Shown: piece by piece, positions 22,585 through 31,966 of the stretch
Numbering within the stretch: position 1 is the first letter of the stretch
Layout: every line of letters begins with the position of its first letter
NCBI GenBank assembly: GCA_024998685.1
Contig: JACOEH010000044.1
Span: forward strand, 1 to 40,553
Origin: Nitrospira sp.
Lineage (GTDB): Bacteria; Nitrospirota; Nitrospiria; Nitrospirales; Nitrospiraceae
Length of the DNA: 40,553 bases
Reading direction: 5' to 3'
Translations under genes and position numbers: made by a program
The notes under the pieces: model-generated
Told to the model about the DNA's origin: nothing
What the model saw: the letters and a program-made list of their open reading frames with translations, nothing else
The model's database searches: none

Positions 22585-25275
22585 ATGGATACGCAACGCC
22601 CGGATCCCGATGCGCTGCTTAAACGTGTACAGGCAGACGAAGCCCGTCGGGTGGAAGGGAAACTGAAGATCTTTTTCGGTGCCAATCCCGGCGTAGGGAA
22701 GACCTATGCGATGTTGGAAGCAGCGCACCAGCAGCGGCACGACGGGGTGGATATTGTCATCGGTATCGTGGAGACGCATGGTCGCGTGGAAACCCAGGCT
22801 TTGGTGAATGGACTGGAGGAGGTTCCGCGTCGTGCGGTGGAGTATCGCGGTACCGTGCTGCAGGAATTCGATCTCGACGCGGCTCTCGCGCGATGTCCCA
22901 CCATCATTCTCATCGACGAACTTGCGCACAGCAACGCGTCGGGTCTGCGCCATACCAAACGATGGCAGGATGTATTGGAATTATTGAAAGCCGGCATCAC
23001 GGTGTACACCACAGTGAATGTACAGCACATAGAAAGCTTGAACGATGTGGTCGCGCAGATTACCGGCGTGCGAGTGCGTGAGACCGTCCCAGACTCCGTA
23101 CTTGAACGCGCGGATGATGTGGAACTGATCGACTTACCGCCCGACGACCTGCTTCAACGGCTCAAAGACGGGAAGGTGTATGTCCCGGAACAGATTCAGC
23201 ATGCGATTCATAATTTCTTCGCCAAAGGCAATCTGATCGCGCTTCGTGAACTCGCCTTGCGCCGTACGGCCGAGCGGGTCGACCAGCAGATGGAGGTTTA
23301 TCGGCGCGACCACGCGGTCGTGCGAACCTGGCCTGCGGCGGAAACCATCATGGTGTGCGTCAACATGAAGTCACGCGGTCCGCGCCTGATCCGGGCTGCG
23401 CGCCAAATGGCGGCGGACCTTCATGCCAAATGGATTGCGGTCTACGTGCAGCTTCCTCGGCATCTTGGCTTGCCGCAATCCGAACGGGATCGCCTGGTAC
23501 AAACACTGAGACTGGCAGAGCAGCTTGGGGCCGAAACCGTCACGCTCAGCGGCGAGAACGTCGCCCAGGAACTCTTGAATTACGCGCGGAGCCGAAACGC
23601 GACGAAGATTATTGTCGGGAAACCGGTCAGGTCTTGGTGGAAGGAATGGGTGTTTGGGTCGGTCGTCTCGGAACTCGTCCATCAAAGCGGAGAGATCGAT
23701 ATCTACGTCATTACGGGAGCGGCCGGTGAGGGGCAACCGCTGGTGCGCCGTACCCTCCGAAGTACCGGCGATCCCTCAGGATATGCCTACGCCTTGGCAG
23801 GAGTATTGATTGCGACGGCGGTCGATTGGTTGATGTTTCCCTACTTCGCGACGGCGAATTTGATCATGATGTATCTGATCGCCGTCGTCGCCGTTGCGAT
23901 CGGCTGGGGGCGCGGACCATCGGTCGCGGCTTCCGTCCTGAGCGTGGCGACGTTCGATTTCTTTTTCGCCCCGCCGCATTTTTCCTTTGCCGTCTCCGAT
24001 ATCCAATATCTATTGACCTTCGGCGTGATGCTGGCGGTGGCTTTGGTCATCAGCAACCTCGCCGTGCGGCTCCAACAGCAAGCCGAGCTGGCGCGCTACC
24101 GAGAAAGACGCACGGGAGTGCTTTATGCCATGAGTCGAGATCTCGCCATCCATCGTGGAACCGGCATGCTGGCGCAACTCGCAGTCAAGCATCTCCGTAA
24201 CGCGTTTGACGCTCAAGTTGCCGTCTTCCTCGCGGATGCGGACAAACGAGTGCAGCTGCAACGCGGGGAACTCCTGTTTTTTGAGTTGGACCCAAAGGAG
24301 ACGGGTGTGGCTCAATGGGTATTCGACCACAATGAGCGAGCCGGGCTCGGGACCGATACGCTGCCGGGAGCCAGTGCGCTGTACCTGCCCTTGGTCGGAT
24401 CATCCGGAGCGATCGGGGTTGTCGCAGTCCGGCCACAAGACCTAGGACTCTTACTTGACCCCGAGCAACTTCACTTGCTCGAATCTCTGGTGAATCAGGT
24501 GGCCTTGGCGATCGAACGGACTCGTTTATCCGATGAAGCTCAACAGGCCCATGTGCGGGCGGAAACGGAGCGCATGCGGAATGCTATTCTCAGTTCGGTG
24601 TCTCACGACCTGCGAACGCCGCTCGCTACCATCAGCGGCGCCGCCAGCAGTTTGGCGGAAGACGAGCTGAATGCCGCTGCTCGGAAGGATCTCGCTCGAT
24701 CCATCTGTCGAGAGGCTGATCGTCTGGACCGTTTGCTGAAGAACCTGCTCGACATGATGCGCATTGAGGCAGGAGCGGTGCAGCTCAGCAGGGAGTGGCA
24801 TCCAATTGATGAAGTAGCCGGTGCGGCACTCGCTAGATTGGAGGGACGATTGCACGACCATACCGTCAATACGAGTTTTCCGGCTGATCTGCCGCTGATA
24901 TTTGTCGACGGAGTGCTCTTGGAACAGGTAATGATTAATCTTGTTGAGAACGCTGTAAAGTATACCCCGCCGGGAAGCACGATTGATCTGTCTGCGTCGG
25001 CTGACGATCACCAAGTCATCGTCGAGGTTGCCGATCGTGGAGTGGGAATCCCTTCCGGGGAGGAATCCCGTATCTTCGATAAGTTCTATCGCGATAAAAC
25101 TGCAGGAGAAGGGGGAGTCGGCCTCGGGTTGACTATTTGTCGCGGGATTGTGGAAGCGCATGGCGGCCGCATTTGGGCGGAGAACCGGTCGGGGGGCGGT
25201 GCCATATTTCGGTTCACCATTCCGCTACCGGAGACGCAGCCGGCCGTCGAAATGGAGCAAGCAGAAGTTCGGTGA
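22585..25275 (+). CDS. kdpD: KdpD, potassium-responsive sensor histidine kinase
   Basis: 896 residues from the ATG at 22585, matching the usual KdpD length. Order of domains: KdpD N-terminal domain with Walker A GANPGVGKT (residues 32-40) and the Walker-B-like ILIDELAHSN; USP-like domain (about 245-365, KIIVGKPVRSWWKEW); four membrane helices (about 395-495, containing FFFAPPHFSFAV); GAF-type region; phosphoacceptor His in SSVSHDLRTPLATISG; then NLVENAVKYTPPG (N box), DRGVGIP (G1) and GVGLGLTICRGIVEAHGG (G2). It senses K+ limitation and passes phosphate to KdpE, 45 bases downstream. Confidence 0.97.
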   Translation: MDTQRPDPDALLKRVQADEARRVEGKLKIFFGANPGVGKTYAMLEAAHQQRHDGVDIVIGIVETHGRVETQALVNGLEEVPRRAVEYRGTVLQEFDLDAALARCPTIILIDELAHSNASGLRHTKRWQDVLELLKAGITVYTTVNVQHIESLNDVVAQITGVRVRETVPDSVLERADDVELIDLPPDDLLQRLKDGKVYVPEQIQHAIHNFFAKGNLIALRELALRRTAERVDQQMEVYRRDHAVVRTWPAAETIMVCVNMKSRGPRLIRAARQMAADLHAKWIAVYVQLPRHLGLPQSERDRLVQTLRLAEQLGAETVTLSGENVAQELLNYARSRNATKIIVGKPVRSWWKEWVFGSVVSELVHQSGEIDIYVITGAAGEGQPLVRRTLRSTGDPSGYAYALAGVLIATAVDWLMFPYFATANLIMMYLIAVVAVAIGWGRGPSVAASVLSVATFDFFFAPPHFSFAVSDIQYLLTFGVMLAVALVISNLAVRLQQQAELARYRERRTGVLYAMSRDLAIHRGTGMLAQLAVKHLRNAFDAQVAVFLADADKRVQLQRGELLFFELDPKETGVAQWVFDHNERAGLGTDTLPGASALYLPLVGSSGAIGVVAVRPQDLGLLLDPEQLHLLESLVNQVALAIERTRLSDEAQQAHVRAETERMRNAILSSVSHDLRTPLATISGAASSLAEDELNAAARKDLARSICREADRLDRLLKNLLDMMRIEAGAVQLSREWHPIDEVAGAALARLEGRLHDHTVNTSFPADLPLIFVDGVLLEQVMINLVENAVKYTPPGSTIDLSASADDHQVIVEVADRGVGIPSGEESRIFDKFYRDKTAGEGGVGLGLTICRGIVEAHGGRIWAENRSGGGAIFRFTIPLPETQPAVEMEQAEVR

Positions 25276-25320
25276 GCGCCGGCTTCATCCGAAGTCTGGT
25301 AGCCCAGTCCGAGAAGTCTC

Positions 25321-26013
25321 ATGTCACAGGATTTAACTTTACTCTTGATCGAAGACGAGCCGGAAATTCGTCGGTTTCTCAGGACAACCTTGCCCGCACA
25401 TGGTTTCCGGCTCCATGAAGCCGTGACCGGCAAGGATGGGCTCACAGAAGCTAAAGCAAGGAATCCGGATCTCGTCTTGCTGGACTTAGGACTACCCGAT
25501 CTCGAAGGAAACGAGGTGATTCGCCAGATAAGGGAATGGACCACTATGCCCATCATCGTACTGTCTGCTCGTGACCAGGAGCAGGCGAAAGTCGCGGCGC
25601 TCGATCTCGGCGCCGATGACTATATCACGAAGCCGTTCGGAGTGAACGAACTCATAGCACGGATGCGAGCGGCACTTCGCCATGCTTCTCGACCTGTTGA
25701 CGGCGGCGAATCGGTGTTTGTGCTCGGTGATCTGAAGGTGGATATCGATCGGCGGCAGGTGTTTGTTTCAGAGAAGGAAGTTCACCTCACACCGATCGAA
25801 TACAAGCTGCTCACGACGTTGATCCGATATGCAGGCAGGGTGATGACGCACCGGCAACTGTTAAAAGAGGTCTGGGGGCCGCTTCATGTGGATGAAGGGC
25901 ACTACCTGCGGGTCTATATGCGCCAATTGAGAAATAAATTGGAACGCAATCCGGCGCATCCCCGTTATCTTATGACAGAGCTGGGAGTCGGGTATCGGCT
26001 TCGGACAGAATGA
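25321..26013 (+). CDS. kdpE: KdpE, OmpR-family response regulator
   Basis: 230 residues. Receiver domain 1-120 with acidic pair E11-D12, phosphoacceptor D55 (LVLLDLGLPD) and K105-type lysine in DDYITKPFG. A winged-helix DNA-binding domain follows (about 130-230; LTPIEYKLLTTLIRYAGRVM, HYLRVYMRQLRNKLE). The last gene of the kdp operon; it would activate the kdp promoter upstream of the 29-residue peptide gene. Confidence 0.97.
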   Translation: MSQDLTLLLIEDEPEIRRFLRTTLPAHGFRLHEAVTGKDGLTEAKARNPDLVLLDLGLPDLEGNEVIRQIREWTTMPIIVLSARDQEQAKVAALDLGADDYITKPFGVNELIARMRAALRHASRPVDGGESVFVLGDLKVDIDRRQVFVSEKEVHLTPIEYKLLTTLIRYAGRVMTHRQLLKEVWGPLHVDEGHYLRVYMRQLRNKLERNPAHPRYLMTELGVGYRLRTE

Positions 26014-26138
26014 CCTCACTCTTCTTCATGATTTCTTGATGCTCGCCTGGCCGGTTTTTATCCAGTTTTGATATCTGACGAAGTATAGTTTGTGAGTCGG
26101 GCTTGGGAGTCGGTCTATTATATTTTGTAAGGGTCATT

Positions 26139-27407
26139 ATGAGGCAAGGAGACGCTGCATATCCATTTATGGGCAACGCGAAGGCGGTCAATCATGGCCG
26201 CGGATGGCGCAAGCATATCAACCGGCTTTTAATCGCCTTGGGGCTATTCGCGACGGTGCCTGTCTGTGTGGCTCAAGAATCGAACCAGGTATTAAAAGAA
26301 CCCATGACATCCATGCCTGATGCAAACCATCTCACAGAAGCCGCTACAACCGACTGGCACTATGGGGCTTATGTGGACGTGAGTTACATCGGCAATTTCA
26401 ATTTTCCCGACAACCATCTCTGGCGCAGTCGCACCACAGCATTTCACCATAACGAGCTGTCGCCCAACATGGGACTGGCGTATGTGCGAAAGGACGCGAG
26501 CGTGTCTTCACGCTGGGGGATGGAGCTTGGCTTCCAAGGTGGTCGAGACTCAGAAGAGTTCGCTTTTTTGGTGGGTGAAAGACGAGTCGATGGAGCCGAT
26601 GTGCTCAGGCATGTGCACCGAGCAAACGTGTCGTATCTGGCTCCGGTCGGAAAGGGGATGCTGGTCACTGCCGGCTTGTTCAACAGCCTGATGGGATACG
26701 AGTCTCTCTATGCAAAAGACAACATCAACTATACGAGATCGTGGATCGCGGACAATACGCCCTACATGATGTTCGGTGTGAATGCTCAGTATCCTATCAA
26801 CGACGATTTCACAGTCACTGTCTTTGTCGTGAATGGATACTATCATCTATCCCGTCCGAACGACCTCCCCAGTTACGGTGGAAGATGGGCCTTAAAAGCT
26901 ACGCCAAGATTAACCCTCACACAAACCATCTATGGAGGTCCGGATCAGACAGATACGTCTCTGGAATTCTGGCGTCTGTACGGAAATCACATCCTAGAAT
27001 GGAAAGGCGACGATGTGACGGTGGCGGCGTCCTTTGATATCGGAACCGAAAGCATTGTCGGTCAGCCCGGCAGCCCACGTACGTTCGCCATGGGAGGCAA
27101 CATGGTCGGGAGATGGCATATCACCGGTCCTTGGTCTGCGGCGGTGCGACCTGAGTTCTACTGGGATCGGAACGGCCGGTGGACAGGAGCCGAGCAATTC
27201 GTGAAAGCCATCACATCCACGGTCGAGTACAAGTTCCCGTACAAATGGACCAACACGGTGGTGCGAGTCGAGCATCGTTATGATGATTCAACCGGGGTGG
27301 GAGGGGGGTTTTTCAAGGACGGCGAAATCCGTCCCGGTGTTCCTCGCCTCACACCAGGACAGCACCTCTTGTTACTGGGAGTCCTGTTGAGCTTCGATTC
27401 ACCGTGA
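26139..27407 (+). CDS. Outer-membrane beta-barrel protein (porin-like, BBP2 type)
   Basis: From the ATG at 26139 (AAGGG about 6 bases upstream) the protein has 422 residues; the frame opens at 26103 without a ribosome binding site. A signal peptide (LLIALGLFATVPVCVAQ) precedes repeated amphipathic strands with aromatic girdle residues (YGAYVDVSYIGNFNFP, WGMELGFQGGRDSEEFAF, DFTVTVFVVNGYYHL, TNTVVRVEHRYDDSTG). The final strand ends in a hydrophobic series but in Pro rather than Phe. The pattern fits the BBP2 family of outer-membrane proteins. It is about 125 bases behind kdpE, so it may belong to the potassium locus as the outer-membrane entry, as seen in some other phyla. That link is inferred. 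Confidence 0.75.
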   Translation: MRQGDAAYPFMGNAKAVNHGRGWRKHINRLLIALGLFATVPVCVAQESNQVLKEPMTSMPDANHLTEAATTDWHYGAYVDVSYIGNFNFPDNHLWRSRTTAFHHNELSPNMGLAYVRKDASVSSRWGMELGFQGGRDSEEFAFLVGERRVDGADVLRHVHRANVSYLAPVGKGMLVTAGLFNSLMGYESLYAKDNINYTRSWIADNTPYMMFGVNAQYPINDDFTVTVFVVNGYYHLSRPNDLPSYGGRWALKATPRLTLTQTIYGGPDQTDTSLEFWRLYGNHILEWKGDDVTVAASFDIGTESIVGQPGSPRTFAMGGNMVGRWHITGPWSAAVRPEFYWDRNGRWTGAEQFVKAITSTVEYKFPYKWTNTVVRVEHRYDDSTGVGGGFFKDGEIRPGVPRLTPGQHLLLLGVLLSFDSP

Positions 27408-27428
27408 TGAAAGTGCGTGTCGCAGCCC

Positions 27429-28124
27429 TTATTTGAGGCGTTGCAGCTGATCGGCCACGCGCTTGCAGAGGGACTGGATCGCCTGCTTCTTCGCCTCTTG
27501 TAGCGCGGCCGTATCATCAACCAAGACTGCCGACCCGACCAGTTTTGATACTCCTTCGACTGTCTGTATGGGCGCGTGCCATTCAGAGTGCGTAGCCCAC
27601 AAGCTGCCGGTGACCATGGCTAACGCGGCACTTTCGGTGCCGGGTGCCAAATAAGCGCCGATCATCGTCGGATACAACCACGCAGAGCGGTTGTTGTACC
27701 GATCGATGGCGGCTACGCCTCCTACGATCAAGACCATATCGGCTCCATGCCGGGCACCCGCCTGGCGGATTCCGCGAATGTTCTCTCCCCGCAAAGTGGC
27801 ATCCATCAACACGAACGTATCCGTCAGTATGTGCTCATCCTGCAATGGTGCAAATTCACGGAGAAACCGGCCCCTATCCGCGCTTAGCCATTCCACTTTC
27901 CTGAGGGACTGTCCAGCCGGGATGTTGTGATCGGCGAAAAAGATACCGAGGCGAAACGGTGAGGAAAGGCGCAAGGCTTGATTGGCGAGAGGCTGATTGT
28001 TTTGGTCGGGGATGAGATCCACGTGCAAAATCTCAGTCATCGCAGCCCGATTGAATCCTTGGCTACCTCCACAGCCGGCTAACAACAGAAACATCAGTGA
28101 CCAGGCTACATTACATTCTCGCAT
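27429..28124 (-). CDS. Lipoprotein of unknown function
   Basis: 231 residues with a type II signal peptide: hydrophobic SLMFLLLAGC, lipobox LAGC with the lipidated Cys at about residue 18. The rest is alpha/beta with LRLSSPFRLGIFFADHNIPA, ARHGADMVLIVGGVAAIDRY, LYPTMIGAYLAPGTESAALA and a C-terminal helix. This layout recalls the so-called rhombotarget lipoproteins (short, periplasmic, with the phrase 'vGaYvvPG'), but I cannot prove the match. It is the second gene of a minus-strand pair, 29 bases behind the next feature, and its stop faces the stop of the barrel gene 21 bases away. Confidence 0.7.
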   Translation of the reverse strand: MRECNVAWSLMFLLLAGCGGSQGFNRAAMTEILHVDLIPDQNNQPLANQALRLSSPFRLGIFFADHNIPAGQSLRKVEWLSADRGRFLREFAPLQDEHILTDTFVLMDATLRGENIRGIRQAGARHGADMVLIVGGVAAIDRYNNRSAWLYPTMIGAYLAPGTESAALAMVTGSLWATHSEWHAPIQTVEGVSKLVGSAVLVDDTAALQEAKKQAIQSLCKRVADQLQRLK

Positions 28125-28153
28125 CAGCTTTCCCGCTGCGTCCGAATGCCACC

Positions 28154-28648
28154 CTATTCCACAATCGGAAGAATACGATCGGCCACTGCCTGCACGACTC
28201 CTTCCTGCTCGGTCACTACTTGTACTCCTTTGAAACTGAGATAGTACCCTCCATGGCTCGGTGCCTGAATCGTGGCGCTCACTTCGACACGATCTCCATC
28301 TTCGACTTCCGGATCGCGGATAATTGGTCTACCACAAATGCCCAATACTGCCACCGGAATGGTCGCCTCATCGTCCTCAAGCCGGAACAAGTAAGCGCCG
28401 TAACAGTTATCGCCATTAGGCACTGTGTAGGGGGCGAGTGATTGCACATCCCGTACAATGCCTCGCAAAGTGGCGTGCCGAAGATGATAGCCACGCGGCT
28501 CTTCGAGTATCTGTTGGATGCTGATCGAGTCCTCTGCCCACACCGATATCGGTGTGTCTGCTCCTATGCATGCAAGCAGAACGACTACGAGAAGAGCGAC
28601 GATTCTCGCCGAAATGGTCATGGGAGATGGCAGCCATCTTATCATCAT
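28154..28648 (-). CDS. Exported OB-fold-like protein of unknown function
   Basis: 164 residues with a signal peptide (ARIVALLVVVLLACIGADTPIS). The mature part contains HLRHATLRGIVRDVQSLAPY and DRVEVSATIQAPSHGGYYLS, an arrangement of five strands like the OB-fold of small periplasmic proteins. There are two Cys (NCYGAYLF, LGICGR) that may form a disulfide. An alternative start is the ATG at 28621, which also leaves a usable signal. The upstream ribosome binding site is weak for both. It forms an operon with the lipoprotein and is divergent from the M20 peptidase gene. Confidence 0.65.
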   Translation of the reverse strand: MMIRWLPSPMTISARIVALLVVVLLACIGADTPISVWAEDSISIQQILEEPRGYHLRHATLRGIVRDVQSLAPYTVPNGDNCYGAYLFRLEDDEATIPVAVLGICGRPIIRDPEVEDGDRVEVSATIQAPSHGGYYLSFKGVQVVTEQEGVVQAVADRILPIVE

Positions 28649-28733
28649 TCTTCGTTTGAAGCCCTCGTCGGCTTTCTCTTGGCGGGCACGATCGCTATAA
28701 TCCCCGTCTCTTGATCAAGGAGGATCATTTGTT

Positions 28734-30113
28734 ATGGTGAATGAGCGGCGACTGAGAAGTTTTGTAAAGGAGTCACGACAAAGGTTTGAGGATCTCTTGG
28801 GGCAGATGGTGGAAGTGCCGTCGATCAGCATGGATTCATCCCGTGCAAGCGACATGCGCCGCATGGCCGACCTTGCGAGACAGTATTTGGACGGGATGAA
28901 TGCCAAGGTTCAAGTGGTAGAATCCGGCGGATATCCTATCGTCTCCGGCGGATGGCTCGCAGGGGCCGAGTATCCGACCGTCACAATCTACAATCATCTG
29001 GACGTGCAGCCGGCGCAGGAGCCGGAATGGAAACAGGCGCCGTTCGCCTTTAGGAATAAAAACGGGTTGTATCGGGGGCGAGGGGCGACCGATGATAAAG
29101 GCCCGGCACTCACGGCGATGTTTGCCGCGCAATATGCCATTGAGCAAGGTTGGCCGATCAACATCCGATTTTTATGGGAACTGGAAGAGGAGATCGGGAG
29201 CCCGCATTTTGCCGCTGGGCTTAAAAACCGCAATGCGATTCCACGACCGGATTCCGTGGTTGTGTCGGATACGATCTGGATTGCCAAGGGGCGGCCTGCG
29301 GTGCCCTACGGCTTGCGTGGCCTGCTCGGCGCGCGTCTTATCCTACGCACGGGAGAGAAAGACGCACATTCTGGTGTGACGGGAGGAGCAGCTCGTAACC
29401 CGCTGGCCGAATTGATGGAGGTGGCGAACACGTGTGTTGATGCTAAGACCGGCAAGGTGAAGATTCCGGGCTTCTATGATGAAGTGGTCGAGCCGACTGC
29501 CGATGAAATCAAGAATTTCCTTAGGTCCGGCTTTGAAGTACGACGTTTCAAGGAAGCCTACGGGTTTCGATCACTTCGAGTTCAGGACCCGACAGAAGTC
29601 ATGAGACGGATCTGGGCATCTCCCACCTTTGAAGTTCATGGCCTCAGCGGAGGATACCACGGCCAGGGCATAAAAACGGTTGTGCCCGGTCATGCGGAGC
29701 TTAAGATCAGCATGCGTCTCGTTCCAAGCCAGGTGCCTGAGAGAGTGTTTGCCTTGTTGGAGAAGCATGTCGCGAAGGTAAATTCGGATGTGAAGGTGGA
29801 GAGACAGGGAATGCTCCATCCATTCAAGGGCGACTTCGCAGGGCCATATGTCGATTGTGTGAAACGAGCGGTGAAGGCAGGATTCGGCAACGATCCTGCG
29901 TTCGTGCGGGAAGGCGGATCAATCGGTGCGTTGGTTACCATGCAGAAAGCATGGAAGGTGCCGATCCTCTTCATAGGTTTGAGCCTTCCCGAGCATGGCT
30001 ATCACGCTCCCAATGAGTACTATGATTGGGGTCAGGCCTCAGGGGGAATGAAGACATTCGCCCATTACTTCTCGGAGTTAGCAAAAATGGAGAAGGTATG
30101 GGATCGGCATTGA
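28734..30113 (+). CDS. M20-family metallopeptidase (dipeptidase-like)
   Basis: 459 residues, ATG with AAGGAGG ten bases upstream. M20 signatures: H88 and D90 in YNHLDVQP, the metal-bridging D in GRGATDDKGP (about residue 120), E152-E153 in WELEEEIGS, a dimerisation domain (about 205-325, EKDAHSGVTGG with its His) and the last His in SLPEHGYHAPNEYYDW. All zinc ligands are present. It belongs to the branch of cytoplasmic dipeptidases and carboxypeptidases with two co-catalytic zincs; it has no signal peptide. Substrate cannot be inferred more narrowly. Confidence 0.92.
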   Translation: MVNERRLRSFVKESRQRFEDLLGQMVEVPSISMDSSRASDMRRMADLARQYLDGMNAKVQVVESGGYPIVSGGWLAGAEYPTVTIYNHLDVQPAQEPEWKQAPFAFRNKNGLYRGRGATDDKGPALTAMFAAQYAIEQGWPINIRFLWELEEEIGSPHFAAGLKNRNAIPRPDSVVVSDTIWIAKGRPAVPYGLRGLLGARLILRTGEKDAHSGVTGGAARNPLAELMEVANTCVDAKTGKVKIPGFYDEVVEPTADEIKNFLRSGFEVRRFKEAYGFRSLRVQDPTEVMRRIWASPTFEVHGLSGGYHGQGIKTVVPGHAELKISMRLVPSQVPERVFALLEKHVAKVNSDVKVERQGMLHPFKGDFAGPYVDCVKRAVKAGFGNDPAFVREGGSIGALVTMQKAWKVPILFIGLSLPEHGYHAPNEYYDWGQASGGMKTFAHYFSELAKMEKVWDRH

Positions 30114-30127
30114 GTGCAACCGTGGAA

Positions 30128-30147
30128 TGACCGGAAAGGTCAGTTTT
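30128..30147 (+). terminator. Weak hairpin after the M20 peptidase gene
   Basis: TGACC-GGAAA-GGTCA followed by GTTTT, 14 bases after the stop. The stem is only five pairs, so it is a modest candidate for an intrinsic terminator. Confidence 0.4.
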
Positions 30148-30253
30148 GAACGCCGTGTCCCAAAAATTGTTTGACTGCCACGTTTGCTATGCAGTCGCTC
30201 ACTCTAGAGCCACGGCCTCAAGTGGGTTTATGTCATAAGCCATTGTAAATAAG

Positions 30254-30269
30254 CATAATGCTCATTATG
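30254..30269. repeat. Palindrome upstream of cutA
   Basis: CATAATG-CT-CATTATG is a perfect 16-base palindrome in the AT-rich gap between the M20 gene and cutA, 118 bases before the chosen cutA start. It could be an operator. Nothing else is recognised in 30148-30386. Confidence 0.45.
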
Positions 30270-30386
30270 AATCTTCATTGACTGGGCATAGATGTTGCTC
30301 CTGTGTTGCTCCATTGCGGAGATGGGGTGGTCAGGTCTTTGAATCAGGTTGATCGTAGAGATGCGCTTGGGTATCCTGACCATTCT

Positions 30387-30716
30387 ATGGGGATTCAACC
30401 GATCCATGTAGTGATTGTCATGGTTACAGCAGCAAGCCAAGATGAAGCGGATAAGATTGCCGACCAAGTGGTGCGGTCTCGCCTCGCTGCTTGTGCTTCG
30501 ACGATTCCCACCGTGCGATCAACATACTGGTGGGAAGGAAAGGTGGTAAGCGATCAGGAAACACTACTGCTCATCAAGACGACTTCAGATAAATTCAATT
30601 CCCTCGAAGAAACAATACGGAAGATCCATTCGTACAAAGTGCCGGAAATAATAACAATCCCGGTGAGCAATGGGTTCCCCCCTTACCTTGAGTGGGTTCT
30701 CCGAGAGACCTCCTAG
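30387..30716 (+). CDS. cutA: CutA-family divalent-cation tolerance protein
   Basis: 109 residues from the ATG at 30387; the frame opens earlier (30303), but family members start just before the first strand. Core blocks are VVIVMVTAASQDEADKIADQ, RLAACASTIPTVRSTYWWEG, DQETLLLIKTT, IRKIHSYKVPEIITIPVSNG and YLEWVL, the ferredoxin-like trimer fold of CutA. The molecular role of CutA is uncertain (metal tolerance and signalling have been proposed). There is no good ribosome binding site at any start. It stands 115 bases before the M23 gene. Confidence 0.93.
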   Translation: MGIQPIHVVIVMVTAASQDEADKIADQVVRSRLAACASTIPTVRSTYWWEGKVVSDQETLLLIKTTSDKFNSLEETIRKIHSYKVPEIITIPVSNGFPPYLEWVLRETS

Positions 30717-30745
30717 ATGCTGTGGTTGAAACCGCCTCACCGATA

Positions 30746-30785
30746 CCCCTATTTTAGGGTTGACCAATAGGGGGCCAAATCGGTA
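30746..30785 (+). promoter_or_regulatory. Inverted repeat and promoter candidate before the M23 gene
   Basis: CCCCTATT (30746-30753) and AATAGGGG (30766-30773) form perfect 8-base arms. TTGACC (30760-30765), a good -35, lies in the loop. A GTAATT about 17 bases on could be the -10; a second AT-rich TATATT lies near 30802. A protein on the repeat would cover the -35. Confidence 0.4.
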
Positions 30786-30831
30786 ATTTGCTGGGAAGGT
30801 ATTATATTAGTAGGCGCAGGAGATTGAGGAT

Positions 30832-31851
30832 ATGAACCAGACAAATATTCAAGACGGCGATGCCTATACCGTTGTCGTGTTCAGAGGATCTACTGCGAAG
30901 CCTATTCGCTTCAGCTTTTCAAAAAAACTCCTTCGCCGATTGCTGGTCTGTGTGGGTGTGATCATCCTTGCCGATCTTCTTGTCGTTTCACACTATGTCA
31001 TCAGAACGGGGGAAGTGTGGGAGCTGGCGGCTTTCCGTGCTGAAGCCATGAGCGCACGGGAGCAAACTGTGGCGTTCTCTACCGCCGTTGATGACCTAAA
31101 GAAGCGTCTTGGGGCGATGAATGAGGTCAATCAACGGCTTCGAGTCATGCTGGGTATTGAAGTTCCCAAGACGGGAGACATGGCAAACGGGAGAGGTGGT
31201 GAAGAGCTACCGCTTTCCGAAGAGAGAGAAACGATAGCTGCCGGAAGCGAGCCAACGCCTTTATCTGGTACCTTAAGACAGATATCCGACGGCAATCAGG
31301 AACATTCTTCCACTAGGAGCGTAGAGTCATCTCAGGATAATCTTCAGGCCGTTGCATCAGTGAAAGAAGGACTGGAATGGCTTTCAAAGCAAGCAACGGT
31401 GCAGGAACGCATTCTGGACGAACTGTCACAAGCGGCCGAGCAGCGCTCGTCTCGCTGGGCCTCGACGCCCTCGATTTGGCCTGTGAAAGGGTGGGTCACG
31501 TCTGGGTTTGGTCCGAGAGTTTCTCCTTTCACGGAGAAACCTGCCTGGCATGATGGGTTGGATATCGGGGCTGCGCCGAATACTCCCGTCCATGCCCCGG
31601 CCCAAGGAAGGATTACGTCCATAGGGTACGATTCTAAGCTTGGAAACATGGTCCGCGTAGATCATGGATTCGGAATTGAAACTCTCTATGGACACCTTGC
31701 GAAGGCATTGGTGAAGGAGGGGCAGAGGGTCGAGCGTGGCGATGTCATTGCGCTTGTTGGAAGCACCGGTCTGGCCACGGGTCCTCACCTGCATTATATG
31801 GTAAAATTGAACGGCCAGACGCTTGATCCCACCAAATACATCTTAGAGTAA
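30832..31851 (+). CDS. M23-family murein endopeptidase, membrane anchored
   Basis: 339 residues: a short cytoplasmic N-terminus, one membrane helix (LLVCVGVIILADLLVVSHYV, about 38-57), a coiled coil (about 70-110 and 170-205), and a C-terminal LytM domain from about residue 217 (WPVKGWVTSGFGPRVSPF). Zinc ligands H240 and D244 (WHDGLDIG) and H321 in GPHLHYMVK, with H319 as general base, so all catalytic residues are present. It should cut peptide cross-links of murein in the periplasm during growth or division, unless it acts as an activator. TTGAGGAT precedes the ATG. Confidence 0.93.
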   Translation: MNQTNIQDGDAYTVVVFRGSTAKPIRFSFSKKLLRRLLVCVGVIILADLLVVSHYVIRTGEVWELAAFRAEAMSAREQTVAFSTAVDDLKKRLGAMNEVNQRLRVMLGIEVPKTGDMANGRGGEELPLSEERETIAAGSEPTPLSGTLRQISDGNQEHSSTRSVESSQDNLQAVASVKEGLEWLSKQATVQERILDELSQAAEQRSSRWASTPSIWPVKGWVTSGFGPRVSPFTEKPAWHDGLDIGAAPNTPVHAPAQGRITSIGYDSKLGNMVRVDHGFGIETLYGHLAKALVKEGQRVERGDVIALVGSTGLATGPHLHYMVKLNGQTLDPTKYILE

Positions 31852-31966
31852 CGGCGGGTTCAGCTCCTAATCTGAGGTTTTACCGATCTGTTTTTGTTAA
31901 CTCCAAAGTCAAAACTATTCTCATCCATGCCTTCTGCAAGTCTAGGCAAAACAAGATGAGATTCTC

